The position numbers were made by a program, and so were the translations under genes. The notes beneath the pieces are model-generated. The model did no database searches and was not told the DNA's origin. It was given only the letters and a program-made list of their open reading frames with translations. A stretch of DNA of 15,953 bases from Desulfuromonadaceae bacterium (GTDB lineage Bacteria; Desulfobacterota; Desulfuromonadia; Desulfuromonadales; Geopsychrobacteraceae): assembly GCA_016744555.1 (NCBI GenBank), contig JADGED010000029.1, forward strand, positions 1,206 through 17,158, given 5' to 3'. This document shows positions 7,514-14,000 of this stretch, piece after piece. Position 1 is the stretch's first letter. Each line of letters begins with the position of its first letter.

Positions 7514-7969
7514 ATGGACCAGTATCAAAAGCTTCTTGATGAAAATAATCAGCAACGGGAAGAGTTGCAGCAAAAAAGTAAAGAGCTGCAAGAGGCTAAG
7601 GACAGTTTAGAAAAATCTGTGCAGCGGCGGATTGAAACTCTAGAAATTCGCAATCACGTATTGCAAATATCTCAGGGAATTCTTGATGTCTTGCCAGTGG
7701 TTGTGTTTGGGATAGACCCTGAACAAACGATAGTCCACTGTAATGAGTCTGGGCGTAGCCTGTTCCCATATACAGGTATGGGACCATTAGGGAACGATAG
7801 GTACGAAGTATTTACCAAGCCAGTTAATGATTTAATTGACCGAATTGATACTGAGCGTCAACCTAAGGCAGAGATAGTTGTTGGTCCACAACGCTTTCGG
7901 GGTGAAGTAAGAAAATTACATGAAACTATTTCTCAAGGGATAGTGTTAGTCCTTATTCCAGAAGTATAA
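7514..7969 (+). CDS. Coiled-coil plus PAS-like sensor protein without output domain
   Basis: The 151-aa product starts with a long heptad-like, Gln/Glu/Lys-rich helix (about residues 1-50: QQREELQQKSKELQEAK and onward). A single PAS-like module follows (about 50-150) with the typical LDVLPVVVFGIDPEQTIVHC start and a final beta strand ending at GIVLVLIPEV. No histidine kinase, HAMP, GGDEF, EAL or methyl-accepting region is present, and no membrane segment. It is therefore a cytoplasmic dimerising sensor or adaptor. An in-frame TAA immediately precedes the ATG, so the gene is not a truncated longer ORF here. The upstream GGTGG is a mediocre ribosome binding site. The receiver gene follows 38 nt later on the same strand, suggesting a shared transcript and pathway. 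The ligand is unknown. Confidence 0.75.
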   Translation: MDQYQKLLDENNQQREELQQKSKELQEAKDSLEKSVQRRIETLEIRNHVLQISQGILDVLPVVVFGIDPEQTIVHCNESGRSLFPYTGMGPLGNDRYEVFTKPVNDLIDRIDTERQPKAEIVVGPQRFRGEVRKLHETISQGIVLVLIPEV

Positions 7970-8007
7970 AATAACTGCACCACAAACTGTGAATGCTGGG
8001 GGTGTAC

Positions 8008-8370
8008 ATGGCTGGAAAAAAAATTTTATACGTCGATGACGAAAGAAGTCTTGCTCTGTTGGGTGCTGATTTACTCGAAGAATTTAATCATCAGGTTGAA
8101 TGTGCTTTTGATGGTGAGGAAGCCCTGCAGAAGTTTCAACAGCAAAATGATTTTTTTGATCTTGTTATTACCGATGTTTCCATGCCGGGCATGAGTGGCT
8201 TGGAGTTAGCCCAGAAAATTTACACTATTTCCCCAACCACCCCAGTAATTCTTTGCTCTGGTCACATGCTGACAATGCAAGACAAGGGGATGGAAAAAAC
8301 CAACGTAGTTGATGTCCTTTTAAAAACTGAAGTGTGTACTAAATTACCTGAAATGATCGACGCATTATAG
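8008..8370 (+). CDS. Single-domain response regulator (CheY-like receiver)
   Basis: The 120-aa product is a receiver domain only. The acidic pocket is D10-D11 (YVDDE), the phospho-acceptor D56 (VITDVSMPGMSG), the switch Ser84 (ILCSGH) and the conserved Lys106 (LLKTE). This is a complete active site, so phosphorylation is expected. There is no DNA-binding, enzymatic or other output domain. An in-frame ATG exists at 7993, but GGGGGT at 7998-8003 lies about 5 nt before the ATG at 8008 and decides for the later start. It is next to the coiled-coil/PAS gene. No histidine kinase, cheA or flagellar gene is visible nearby, so its kinase must be elsewhere. It could act in chemotaxis-like control, phosphorelay or as a phosphate sink; sequence alone cannot say. 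Confidence 0.92.
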   Translation: MAGKKILYVDDERSLALLGADLLEEFNHQVECAFDGEEALQKFQQQNDFFDLVITDVSMPGMSGLELAQKIYTISPTTPVILCSGHMLTMQDKGMEKTNVVDVLLKTEVCTKLPEMIDAL

Positions 8371-8373
8371 CGC

Positions 8374-8390
8374 TCGCTCTTGTAGAGCGA
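8374..8390 (+). terminator. Possible weak terminator after the receiver gene
   Basis: TCGCTC (8374-8379) pairs with GAGCGA (8385-8390) around a TTGTA loop, 3 nt after the stop codon. Only TTTAG follows, so termination strength is doubtful. It also lies beyond the 3' end of the convergent cytochrome b5-like gene. Confidence 0.4.
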
Positions 8391-8430
8391 TTTAGCTGCC
8401 GATATATTGCCTCTATTGGTTAAAAAATAT

Positions 8431-8754
8431 CTAAATCATATAGGTGATAAGCATAAGTATAACCACGAATACTATGATAGCAATCGATAGGGGGGATATC
8501 TCTAGCTCATCAGATTTCTTTGTATTTTTGGGCTCCTCAATTTTACCAATTACAGGGAACTTATCAATTACTGCCCTTACGTGTGGAGCCGATTTTAGCT
8601 CAGTAGTTAAATCATACCCTGCTTGATGTGCACCTTCATGGTTTCCACCTTGCCAAAGATCGCTAGTGCTGACATCGTATATTGTATTGCTGACCGCAAT
8701 GTAGGCAGGACGGCCATCACGACCATCAAATTTGCTTAGTTCTTCAAGCGTCAT
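8431..8754 (-). CDS. Cytochrome b5-like heme-binding protein with C-terminal membrane anchor
   Basis: The 107-aa protein carries a cytochrome b5-like heme/steroid-binding domain (about residues 1-72). It starts with TLEELSKFDGRDGRPAYIAV and has IYDVS, SDLWQGGNHEGAHQAGYDLT and LKSAPH. Candidate axial heme ligands are His39 or His43 and His58. This is the variant in which HPGG is replaced by a His-rich HxGxHxAGxDLT segment, as in prokaryotic b5-like proteins. A charged linker (about 73-88) leads to one hydrophobic helix (about 89-107) ending at the C-terminus. That suggests a tail anchor with the heme domain in the cytoplasm and no signal peptide. AAGGAG lies 6 nt before the ATG. It is probably an electron carrier; the partner is not visible here. 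Confidence 0.85.
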   Translation of the reverse strand: MTLEELSKFDGRDGRPAYIAVSNTIYDVSTSDLWQGGNHEGAHQAGYDLTTELKSAPHVRAVIDKFPVIGKIEEPKNTKKSDELEISPLSIAIIVFVVILMLITYMI

Positions 8755-8798
8755 GTTTTTCTCCTTTGCACACCACCGCTATTTAATTGCAGATGAAT

Positions 8799-8827
8799 TT
8801 TTTACCTTGTTGTGCTAAACAAATCAA
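8799..8827 (-). promoter_or_regulatory. Possible promoter for the cytochrome b5-like gene
   Basis: On the minus strand, TTGATT (8827-8822) and TAAAAA (8804-8799) are 17 bp apart, each matching the sigma70 consensus at 4 of 6 bases. The start would fall near 8792, about 38 nt before the ATG. This is a moderate match in an A+T-rich region. Confidence 0.35.
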
Positions 8828-8915
8828 TACTTCAGGTGCTATGTGATTATTTAATTATTAAGCTCTTTGTTAGGTAGGTCTACCATGGTTTTTAATTTCG
8901 CCAAAAGGGGAAAAA

Positions 8916-9728
8916 ATGTTTAAGGATCAAAAAATAGGTTTTATTGGTGGCGGTAATATGGCCGAAGCAATTATCAAGGGTCTGCTTGCAACCTCGTTAT
9001 CGGCAGAGAACATTACGGTGTTTGAGCCAAACGCTAGTCGTCGTACCTATCTGCAGGATACGTTTGGGATTGCCTTGGCTTCGAACAATCTACAGTTAGT
9101 TGCGGATTGTGATATTACAATTTTGGCGATAAAACCGCAAATTGTTGCCGCTGTATTACAGGAAATGGTTGCCGGATATAATGATAGTAAGCTGATAATT
9201 TCAATCCTTGCAGGAGTAACCACTACAACGATTGAGCAGTTGTTAGCAAGCAATCCACGAGTTGTACGGGTAATGCCAAATACCCCCGCCTTGATCGGTG
9301 AAGGTGCTAGTGCTATTTGTCGTGGTCAACATGCAAGCTTGGAAGATCTGTTGTTGGTGCAACAATTGTTTCAGGCGGTAAGCAAAGTTGAACTAGTTGA
9401 AGAGTGGCAGATGGATGCAGTTACCGGGTTGTCTGGTTCTGGCCCTGCTTATGTATATACAGTGATTGAGGCACTTGCCGATGGTGGTGTTCGTGAAGGG
9501 TTGCAACGTAAAGTTGCTCATGAATTAGCGGTGCAAACAGTCATTGGGGCGGCAATGTTGGTACGAGAAACCAAGGAGCATCCGGCAGTATTACGTGATC
9601 AGGTGTGTTCGCCTGGTGGAACCACGATTGCTGGAGTTAGTAGCTTAGAAACAAATGGTTTACGTAATGCCCTTATCGAAGCCGTTTCAGCAGCAGCGGC
9701 TAGATCACGAGAACTAGGTAGCAATTGA
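8916..9728 (+). CDS. proC: Pyrroline-5-carboxylate reductase
   Basis: The enzyme catalyses the last step of proline synthesis, reducing 1-pyrroline-5-carboxylate with NAD(P)H in the cytoplasm. The 270-aa length matches the family. The N-terminal Rossmann fold has IGFIGGGNMAEA (7-18) and AIKPQ. The central part has the family marks SILAGVT and RVMPNTPALIGEG. The C-terminal helical dimer domain has VTGLSGSGPAYVY and DQVCSPGGTTIAG, the P5CR signature. The ATG at 8916 is preceded 5 nt earlier by a strong AAAGGGG. It is divergent from the cytochrome b5-like gene and convergent with the permease gene. A palindrome, GGTAG-GT-CTACC, lies at 8873-8884, about 30 nt before the start, and might be an operator. 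Other proline genes are not in the window. Confidence 0.95.
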   Translation: MFKDQKIGFIGGGNMAEAIIKGLLATSLSAENITVFEPNASRRTYLQDTFGIALASNNLQLVADCDITILAIKPQIVAAVLQEMVAGYNDSKLIISILAGVTTTTIEQLLASNPRVVRVMPNTPALIGEGASAICRGQHASLEDLLLVQQLFQAVSKVELVEEWQMDAVTGLSGSGPAYVYTVIEALADGGVREGLQRKVAHELAVQTVIGAAMLVRETKEHPAVLRDQVCSPGGTTIAGVSSLETNGLRNALIEAVSAAAARSRELGSN

Positions 9729-9747
9729 TAGTAGGAACTGATTGATT

Positions 9748-9790
9748 TGCCTGCAGGGGAGGCAGTGCTTCTATAGCAACTTTCCCCTGC
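9748..9790. terminator. Overlapping hairpins between convergent proC and the permease gene
   Basis: TGCCT (9748-9752) pairs with AGGCA (9760-9764), just after proC. A competing 8-bp pairing joins GCAGGGGA (9753-9760) to TCCCCTGC (9783-9790), reaching into the 3' end of the permease gene. No clear T-run follows on either strand. A role in 3'-end formation for the convergent transcripts is plausible but weakly supported. Confidence 0.35.
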
Positions 9791-10901
9791 TGGTAAAATA
9801 ACGATTGTAAAGATTGAAGGTTCGGCGATACTGGCGAATCTCTAGAATGATAATGTTAACGATACTTGCAATCGGTACCCCGATGATCATCCCCATAACC
9901 CCGTAGAGTTTCCCTCCCATAATTATAGCTAAAATTACCCACAATGGATGGAGGTTTGATACCTTCGAGATAAGAATTGGAATAAGGATAAAGTTATCGA
10001 GAATAACTTGAGCAATTAGCACGTAGACACAGAGAATCCACCAGAATTGCCCGCCCATACCTAGATCAACTATAGCAATTATCAATCCTGGAATCATGCC
10101 GATTAATGGCCCTACATATGGAACCAAGTTTGTTGCTCCGGCTATTATGGCGAGAATTGGAGCATAGGGAATATCGGTAAAAGATAGGCCGATCCAAACA
10201 ACGCAACCAATGATCAATGCTTCTAAAATTCTCCCACGAATGAAATGAGATAATTGCCAGCTAACATGGGCGTAAATATCCAATACCATTTCAAAATATC
10301 GATTAGGGGTCATGGCAATCACACCCCGCATAATTCTGCGACTGTCACGTAAAAAGAAAAAAGAAAAAAGTGGTACTAGTAAAAGTAGGCTACCGATGCG
10401 CATTGCCGAACGGGGAGTCTCTTTAATTATTAGGCCGAAAAAAGATTGTGAAGCTACACGTAGTCGTTCCGCAATGTCATAACTTTTAACTATAGGGAAG
10501 TGTTCGTGGATAATTGCAAGCAATCCATTTACATATTCTATTGCATGGCCGATATAGCGAGGAAAGTCGGCTTTAAGTGCTTGTGCCATCCCTTTCCAGT
10601 TGGGCGGGCCAACAATAAGTAGCAGTATAAAAATCAAAAAGGACAATAAAAGGTAGACTATGAAAATGCTTAAGGTGCGATTGCACTTATTGCTTTCAAA
10701 AAATTGTACCAGTGGGTCGAGGAGAAACGAGACTATTAGTGATAACAATAACGGTAAAAATAAACCTGTAGTTGCCGTTTTAAATAGCGCTGTAACGGTG
10801 GATGCGGAAGAATAAATAGCAATTCCAGACGCAATTGCCGTGGTCAGCACCAAGTAGAGTACTGCAACTTGGGCGCGGCTCATCCCTGCTTGATTACTCA
10901 T
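9771..10901 (-). CDS. AI-2E/PerM family membrane transporter
   Basis: The 376-aa integral membrane protein belongs to the AI-2E transporter (PerM/TqsA/YtqI-like, PF01594) family. These proteins export or exchange small molecules, and some members act as Na+/H+ antiporters. Paired hydrophobic segments occupy the N-terminal 100 residues. Then comes a soluble-leaning central stretch (about 110-190), and the C-terminal half carries VPYVGPLIGMIPG and GKLYGVMGMIIGVPIAS, the family's most conserved loops. The frame is open to 10970, but the ATG at 10901 is preferred: MSNQAGMSRAQVAVLYLV leads directly into helix 1. It overlaps the upstream cNMP-binding gene by 8 nt (CATGAGTAA). Such overlap implies coupled translation. 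The transported substrate cannot be read from sequence. Confidence 0.88.
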   Translation of the reverse strand: MSNQAGMSRAQVAVLYLVLTTAIASGIAIYSSASTVTALFKTATTGLFLPLLLSLIVSFLLDPLVQFFESNKCNRTLSIFIVYLLLSFLIFILLLIVGPPNWKGMAQALKADFPRYIGHAIEYVNGLLAIIHEHFPIVKSYDIAERLRVASQSFFGLIIKETPRSAMRIGSLLLLVPLFSFFFLRDSRRIMRGVIAMTPNRYFEMVLDIYAHVSWQLSHFIRGRILEALIIGCVVWIGLSFTDIPYAPILAIIAGATNLVPYVGPLIGMIPGLIIAIVDLGMGGQFWWILCVYVLIAQVILDNFILIPILISKVSNLHPLWVILAIIMGGKLYGVMGMIIGVPIASIVNIIILEIRQYRRTFNLYNRYFTSRGKLL

Positions 10902-11415
10902 GAGATTGTTTTTCTTCAAGCTGTATTTTGGCTTTTTCAAGTTGAATGCTGCATTGCAGCAACCGATCACTTACTACCCGATTAAGGCTAAACATTATTT
11001 TTGCCATCGGTGCTGGATGGCGGCGGATAGCTTCTTCTATGTCTGACCGAAATAGCCCCAGTAACACCGTTGGTTTTGTCGTTCTTGCTGAAGCGCAGCG
11101 TGGACGAGATGCCGTTAATGCAATTTCACCGAAAAAATCACCAGCCTCTAAGTTTGCTTGAACTGATTCGTTACCACCTTCATCGTGCTTAAAAATTTGG
11201 GCTTGGCCAGAGCGTATAACGTACATACCTGAACCGATGTCACCTTCATTAAAAACGACCTCATCAGTCTCATAATTACGAGCATGGACAAAATTTTCCA
11301 GAAATGCCAACTCCCGTTTATCTAGTTTGTCAAACATGGGTATGGTGCTTAGAAAATAGGGGAGTGATTGTTCGTACTTAGCGCTGCGGAAAATGTTGTC
11401 CCAAAATGGATTCAC
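10894..11415 (-). CDS. Cyclic-nucleotide-binding domain protein without DNA-binding domain
   Basis: The 173-aa protein has one cNMP-binding beta-barrel (about residues 22-135). The strand VVFNEGDIGSGMYVIRSGQA is followed by the phosphate-binding cassette FFGEIALTASRPRCASA (95-110), with E97 and R106 in the places that contact cyclic-nucleotide ribose and phosphate in CAP-type proteins. The C-terminal about 35 residues form a helix rich in Gln, Lys and Glu, not a helix-turn-helix. A direct transcription-factor role is therefore unlikely. The start is a GTG at 11415 with AGAAGGAA ending 5 nt upstream. It overlaps the downstream AI-2E-type permease gene by 8 nt, suggesting that it senses a nucleotide and influences that membrane protein. 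Whether cAMP, cGMP or another ligand binds is unknown. It is divergent from uvrC. Confidence 0.87.
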   Translation of the reverse strand: MNPFWDNIFRSAKYEQSLPYFLSTIPMFDKLDKRELAFLENFVHARNYETDEVVFNEGDIGSGMYVIRSGQAQIFKHDEGGNESVQANLEAGDFFGEIALTASRPRCASARTTKPTVLLGLFRSDIEEAIRRHPAPMAKIMFSLNRVVSDRLLQCSIQLEKAKIQLEEKQSHE

Positions 11416-11594
11416 GGTCGTTCCTTCTGGTAAGTCGGGTTAGTTAAGTCGGCTGTATTATTTTCAGCATGATACCGGCTTGGCTGCCATTATAACGATA
11501 AATTCGGCGAGTGCCAGACAAAAAGTTGCCCGTTAATGTGCTTATCATCAACTCCACCCTTTATCTTCGAGCAAATCTTGATTATTCTGCCAAT

Positions 11595-13418
11595 ATGATT
11601 TCTATCGATCTAAAAACATATCCACAAACTCCCGGTGTTTATTTGATGTTTAGTAGCGACGATGTTGTCCTCTATGTCGGTAAGGCCAAGCAATTACGCA
11701 ATCGCCTCCGTAGTTATTTCAGCGCTGGTGGTGATGGACGGCTGCATATCCCCCTGCTAATGGCAAAGGTGGAGCGGATTGAGGTTATTGTTACCGATAC
11801 CGAAAAAGAAGCATTATTGTTGGAAAACACCCTGATCAAAAAACATCGCCCCCGCTACAATATTGAATTGCGTGATGATAAAACCTACGTTTCGGTGCGG
11901 ATTGATCTTAATGACCCATTTCCGTTGATGCAGGTTGTTCGTCAGGTTAAGGATGATGGCGCCCAATATTTTGGCCCTTATTCTTCTTCAGCTGCTATCC
12001 GTGCAACCTTAAAGCAAATTTACCGTATTTTCCCATTGCGCCACGCAGCCGTTGAACGCTGTAGTAAACGGAGCCGACCGTGCTTGTTTTATCAGATTGG
12101 TCAATGTAGTGCCCCCTGTCACGATAAAATAAGTCAAGCTGATTACCGCCAGTTAGTAGCCGGAGCGATTCAACTACTAGAGGGGCGAGAGTCGGAAGTA
12201 ATTGTCAAATTGCAACAGCGGATGGAAGAAGCTGCCGTGGCGATGCGGTTTGAGGATGCAGCGCAGTTGCGTGACCGGATTGCCGCCATTAAAAGTAGTG
12301 TTGAAAAGCAGAAAGTCGCCGATTATGGCGGTGGCAATCAAGACGTTATTGGTTTGCATCAGGATGGCGGCGAAGTTGAAGTTGCCCTACTGTTTATTCG
12401 CCATGGAAGACTTATTGGGCGGCAGAGTTATCGGTTGGAATGGAAACTTGATTTGCCCGAATTGGTTAGTGGCTTTTTGCAGGAATATTATTCCCGTCAG
12501 GTAATTTTACCCGATCAGCTGTTGCTGCCGTTTGTATTGGAAGGGGCGGAGCAATTAGGGGAGTGGTTAAGTGAAAAACGGGGTAAAAAAGTGCACTTGT
12601 TGGCACCGCAGCGGGGGGAGAAAAAACGCCTCTGCCAAATGGCACAGGCCAATGCCGCAGAATCGTATCGCCAGCGGGGACAACAGCAACAGGCTCGAAA
12701 GCAATTATTAGAAGAGTTGCAACAAAAGTTTTTCCTTTCGCGCTTACCCGAGCGGATCGAGTGTTACGATATTTCCAATGTCCAAGGGAATCAGTCGGTC
12801 GGCAGTATGGTGGTCTTAATCGGCGGGGAACCAGCGACGAGCGAATATCGCCGCTTTAAAATAAAAACCGTTGTCGGTGCCGATGATTATGCCTCATTGT
12901 ACGAAGTTTTAACGCGTCGGTTACAGCACGGCGTGGAGGATAAAAAATTACCCGACATGATTTTGATTGATGGTGGTAAAGGGCAATTGGGGGTACTTAC
13001 CGAGGCATTGCAACTGTTCAATTTGAGCGAGCAGATTGCTGCCGTCGGTATTGCTAAAAGTCGGGTGCATGCTAACGTGCACGGTAAGGTGGTTGAGCGT
13101 AGTGAAGAGCGTTTTTTTCTCCCCGGCAGAAAAAATCCGATCAGCTTTCGTCACGGCTCGGCTAGTTTGTTTTTGCTCGAACGTTTACGTGACGAAGCTC
13201 ACCGCTTTGCTATTACTTATCACCGTAAATTGCGTAAAAAAGCGAGCTTACGTTCTTCGTTAGATGAAATCGCTGGTGTTGGCCCCTCTCGCCGCAAAGC
13301 ATTGTTAAAGCATTTTGGTAGCTTAAAGAAAGTCCGGGCAGCAACAGCAGAGGAGTTGCAACAGGTTAATGGTATCTCTCCAGGGTTAGCTGCCGATTTG
13401 TTTCGGGCTTTGCGATAA
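11595..13418 (+). CDS. uvrC: UvrABC excinuclease subunit C
   Basis: UvrC makes both incisions around DNA lesions in nucleotide excision repair. The 607-aa length equals the usual size (E. coli 610). Domains in order: GIY-YIG nuclease (about 8-90; PGVYLMF, LYVGKAKQLRNRLRSYF) for the 3' cut; a cysteine-rich region with C156, C163, C171 and C175; a UVR motif for UvrB contact (about 200-235); an RNase H-like domain for the 5' cut with D392 (CYDISN), D430/D431, D459 (LIDGGKGQ) and H536 (DEAHRF); and a tandem helix-hairpin-helix tail (about 555-605). The frame extends to a GTG at 11511, but the ATG at 11595 gives the normal family N-terminus. No good ribosome binding site precedes it, so translation may be weak. 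It ends 14 nt from the convergent TPR gene. Confidence 0.96.
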   Translation: MISIDLKTYPQTPGVYLMFSSDDVVLYVGKAKQLRNRLRSYFSAGGDGRLHIPLLMAKVERIEVIVTDTEKEALLLENTLIKKHRPRYNIELRDDKTYVSVRIDLNDPFPLMQVVRQVKDDGAQYFGPYSSSAAIRATLKQIYRIFPLRHAAVERCSKRSRPCLFYQIGQCSAPCHDKISQADYRQLVAGAIQLLEGRESEVIVKLQQRMEEAAVAMRFEDAAQLRDRIAAIKSSVEKQKVADYGGGNQDVIGLHQDGGEVEVALLFIRHGRLIGRQSYRLEWKLDLPELVSGFLQEYYSRQVILPDQLLLPFVLEGAEQLGEWLSEKRGKKVHLLAPQRGEKKRLCQMAQANAAESYRQRGQQQQARKQLLEELQQKFFLSRLPERIECYDISNVQGNQSVGSMVVLIGGEPATSEYRRFKIKTVVGADDYASLYEVLTRRLQHGVEDKKLPDMILIDGGKGQLGVLTEALQLFNLSEQIAAVGIAKSRVHANVHGKVVERSEERFFLPGRKNPISFRHGSASLFLLERLRDEAHRFAITYHRKLRKKASLRSSLDEIAGVGPSRRKALLKHFGSLKKVRAATAEELQQVNGISPGLAADLFRALR

Positions 13419-13432
13419 CCGCAGGAAGACTT

Positions 13433-13870
13433 TTACTTTAAACCCATTTTAGCAAAAGTTTTGCCGAGGAACTGATTGAGTGGATGGCCTCTATCTAACG
13501 CTTCAATGATTGGTTCTTTCCTTAGTCCTAACTGACGTAGCTCTTTGATGATTAACGGATTTGTGTCAATTTTGAGTCCGGTGCGAAAAGTTCTAATTGC
13601 TTTTGTTCTATTGCCTGCAAGTAAGAAAATGCGCCCCAATATTAAGTAGTGAACCGAATTGTGACGTTCTTTGGCAATGCTTTCCTGACATACTATGGCT
13701 GCCTCAGATAACCTTCCATCGCTATTTGCTTGGCAGTAAGCAGTGTAGCTTTTGGCAATTGGGCTTGGAATTTGTTCTGCCGCTTGGTTTAGCACTATCA
13801 ACGCTTCAGCATAAGAACCAACCTCTGCCGCTTTAATCCCGTCATTGAGTAGTTTGTCGTAGCTTTCCAT
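13433..13870 (-). CDS. Small tetratricopeptide-repeat protein (145 aa)
   Basis: The protein is helical, with TPR-like pairs. One lies at about residues 3-36 (LLNDGIKAAEVGSYAEALIVLNQA), with GSYAEAL giving the Gly/Tyr/Ala positions. A degenerate one lies near 38-70, and another near 73-106 (YLILGRIFLLAGNRTKAIRTFRTGL, shown in parts). It lacks a signal peptide, membrane segment or second domain. TPR units usually form a protein-binding scaffold; the partner is unknown. The ATG at 13870 has GGAG about 10 nt upstream, and just before that a perfect 7-bp hairpin sits in the leader. It is monocistronic in appearance, convergent with uvrC and downstream of metY on the same strand but 130 nt away. 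Confidence 0.75.
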   Translation of the reverse strand: MESYDKLLNDGIKAAEVGSYAEALIVLNQAAEQIPSPIAKSYTAYCQANSDGRLSEAAIVCQESIAKERHNSVHYLILGRIFLLAGNRTKAIRTFRTGLKIDTNPLIIKELRQLGLRKEPIIEALDRGHPLNQFLGKTFAKMGLK

Positions 13871-13888
13871 AGAACCTGATCTCCTCCC

Positions 13889-13905
13889 CGTTATTTTTAA
13901 TAACG
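13889..13905 (-). promoter_or_regulatory. Leader hairpin next to the TPR-gene ribosome binding site
   Basis: On the coding strand, CGTTATT and AATAACG pair perfectly (7 bp) around AAA. The stem ends immediately before GGGGAGGAG, the ribosome binding site region. It does not itself hide the site. It could stabilise the mRNA 5' end or be a protein-binding inverted repeat in the DNA. Confidence 0.35.
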
Positions 13906-14000
13906 AGCTAACTTTACATTTATTCCAGATGCGTTAAGGTCTGGAGGTAGTTATTTGCGATGTAGCCAGATCTGCTTGTTGGTTGTGCTGGCAGTTTAAA

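Noticed and set aside
7394..7591. A minus-strand open frame predicting a hydrophobic 65-aa protein
   Set aside because: It is the reverse reading of the coiled-coil gene's Gln/Glu/Lys-rich codons and its upstream region. The hydrophobicity is a by-product of that.
11511..11594. N-terminal extension of UvrC from GTG at 11511
   Set aside because: The extra 28 residues are not part of the UvrC family N-terminus, and there is no ribosome binding site before the GTG.
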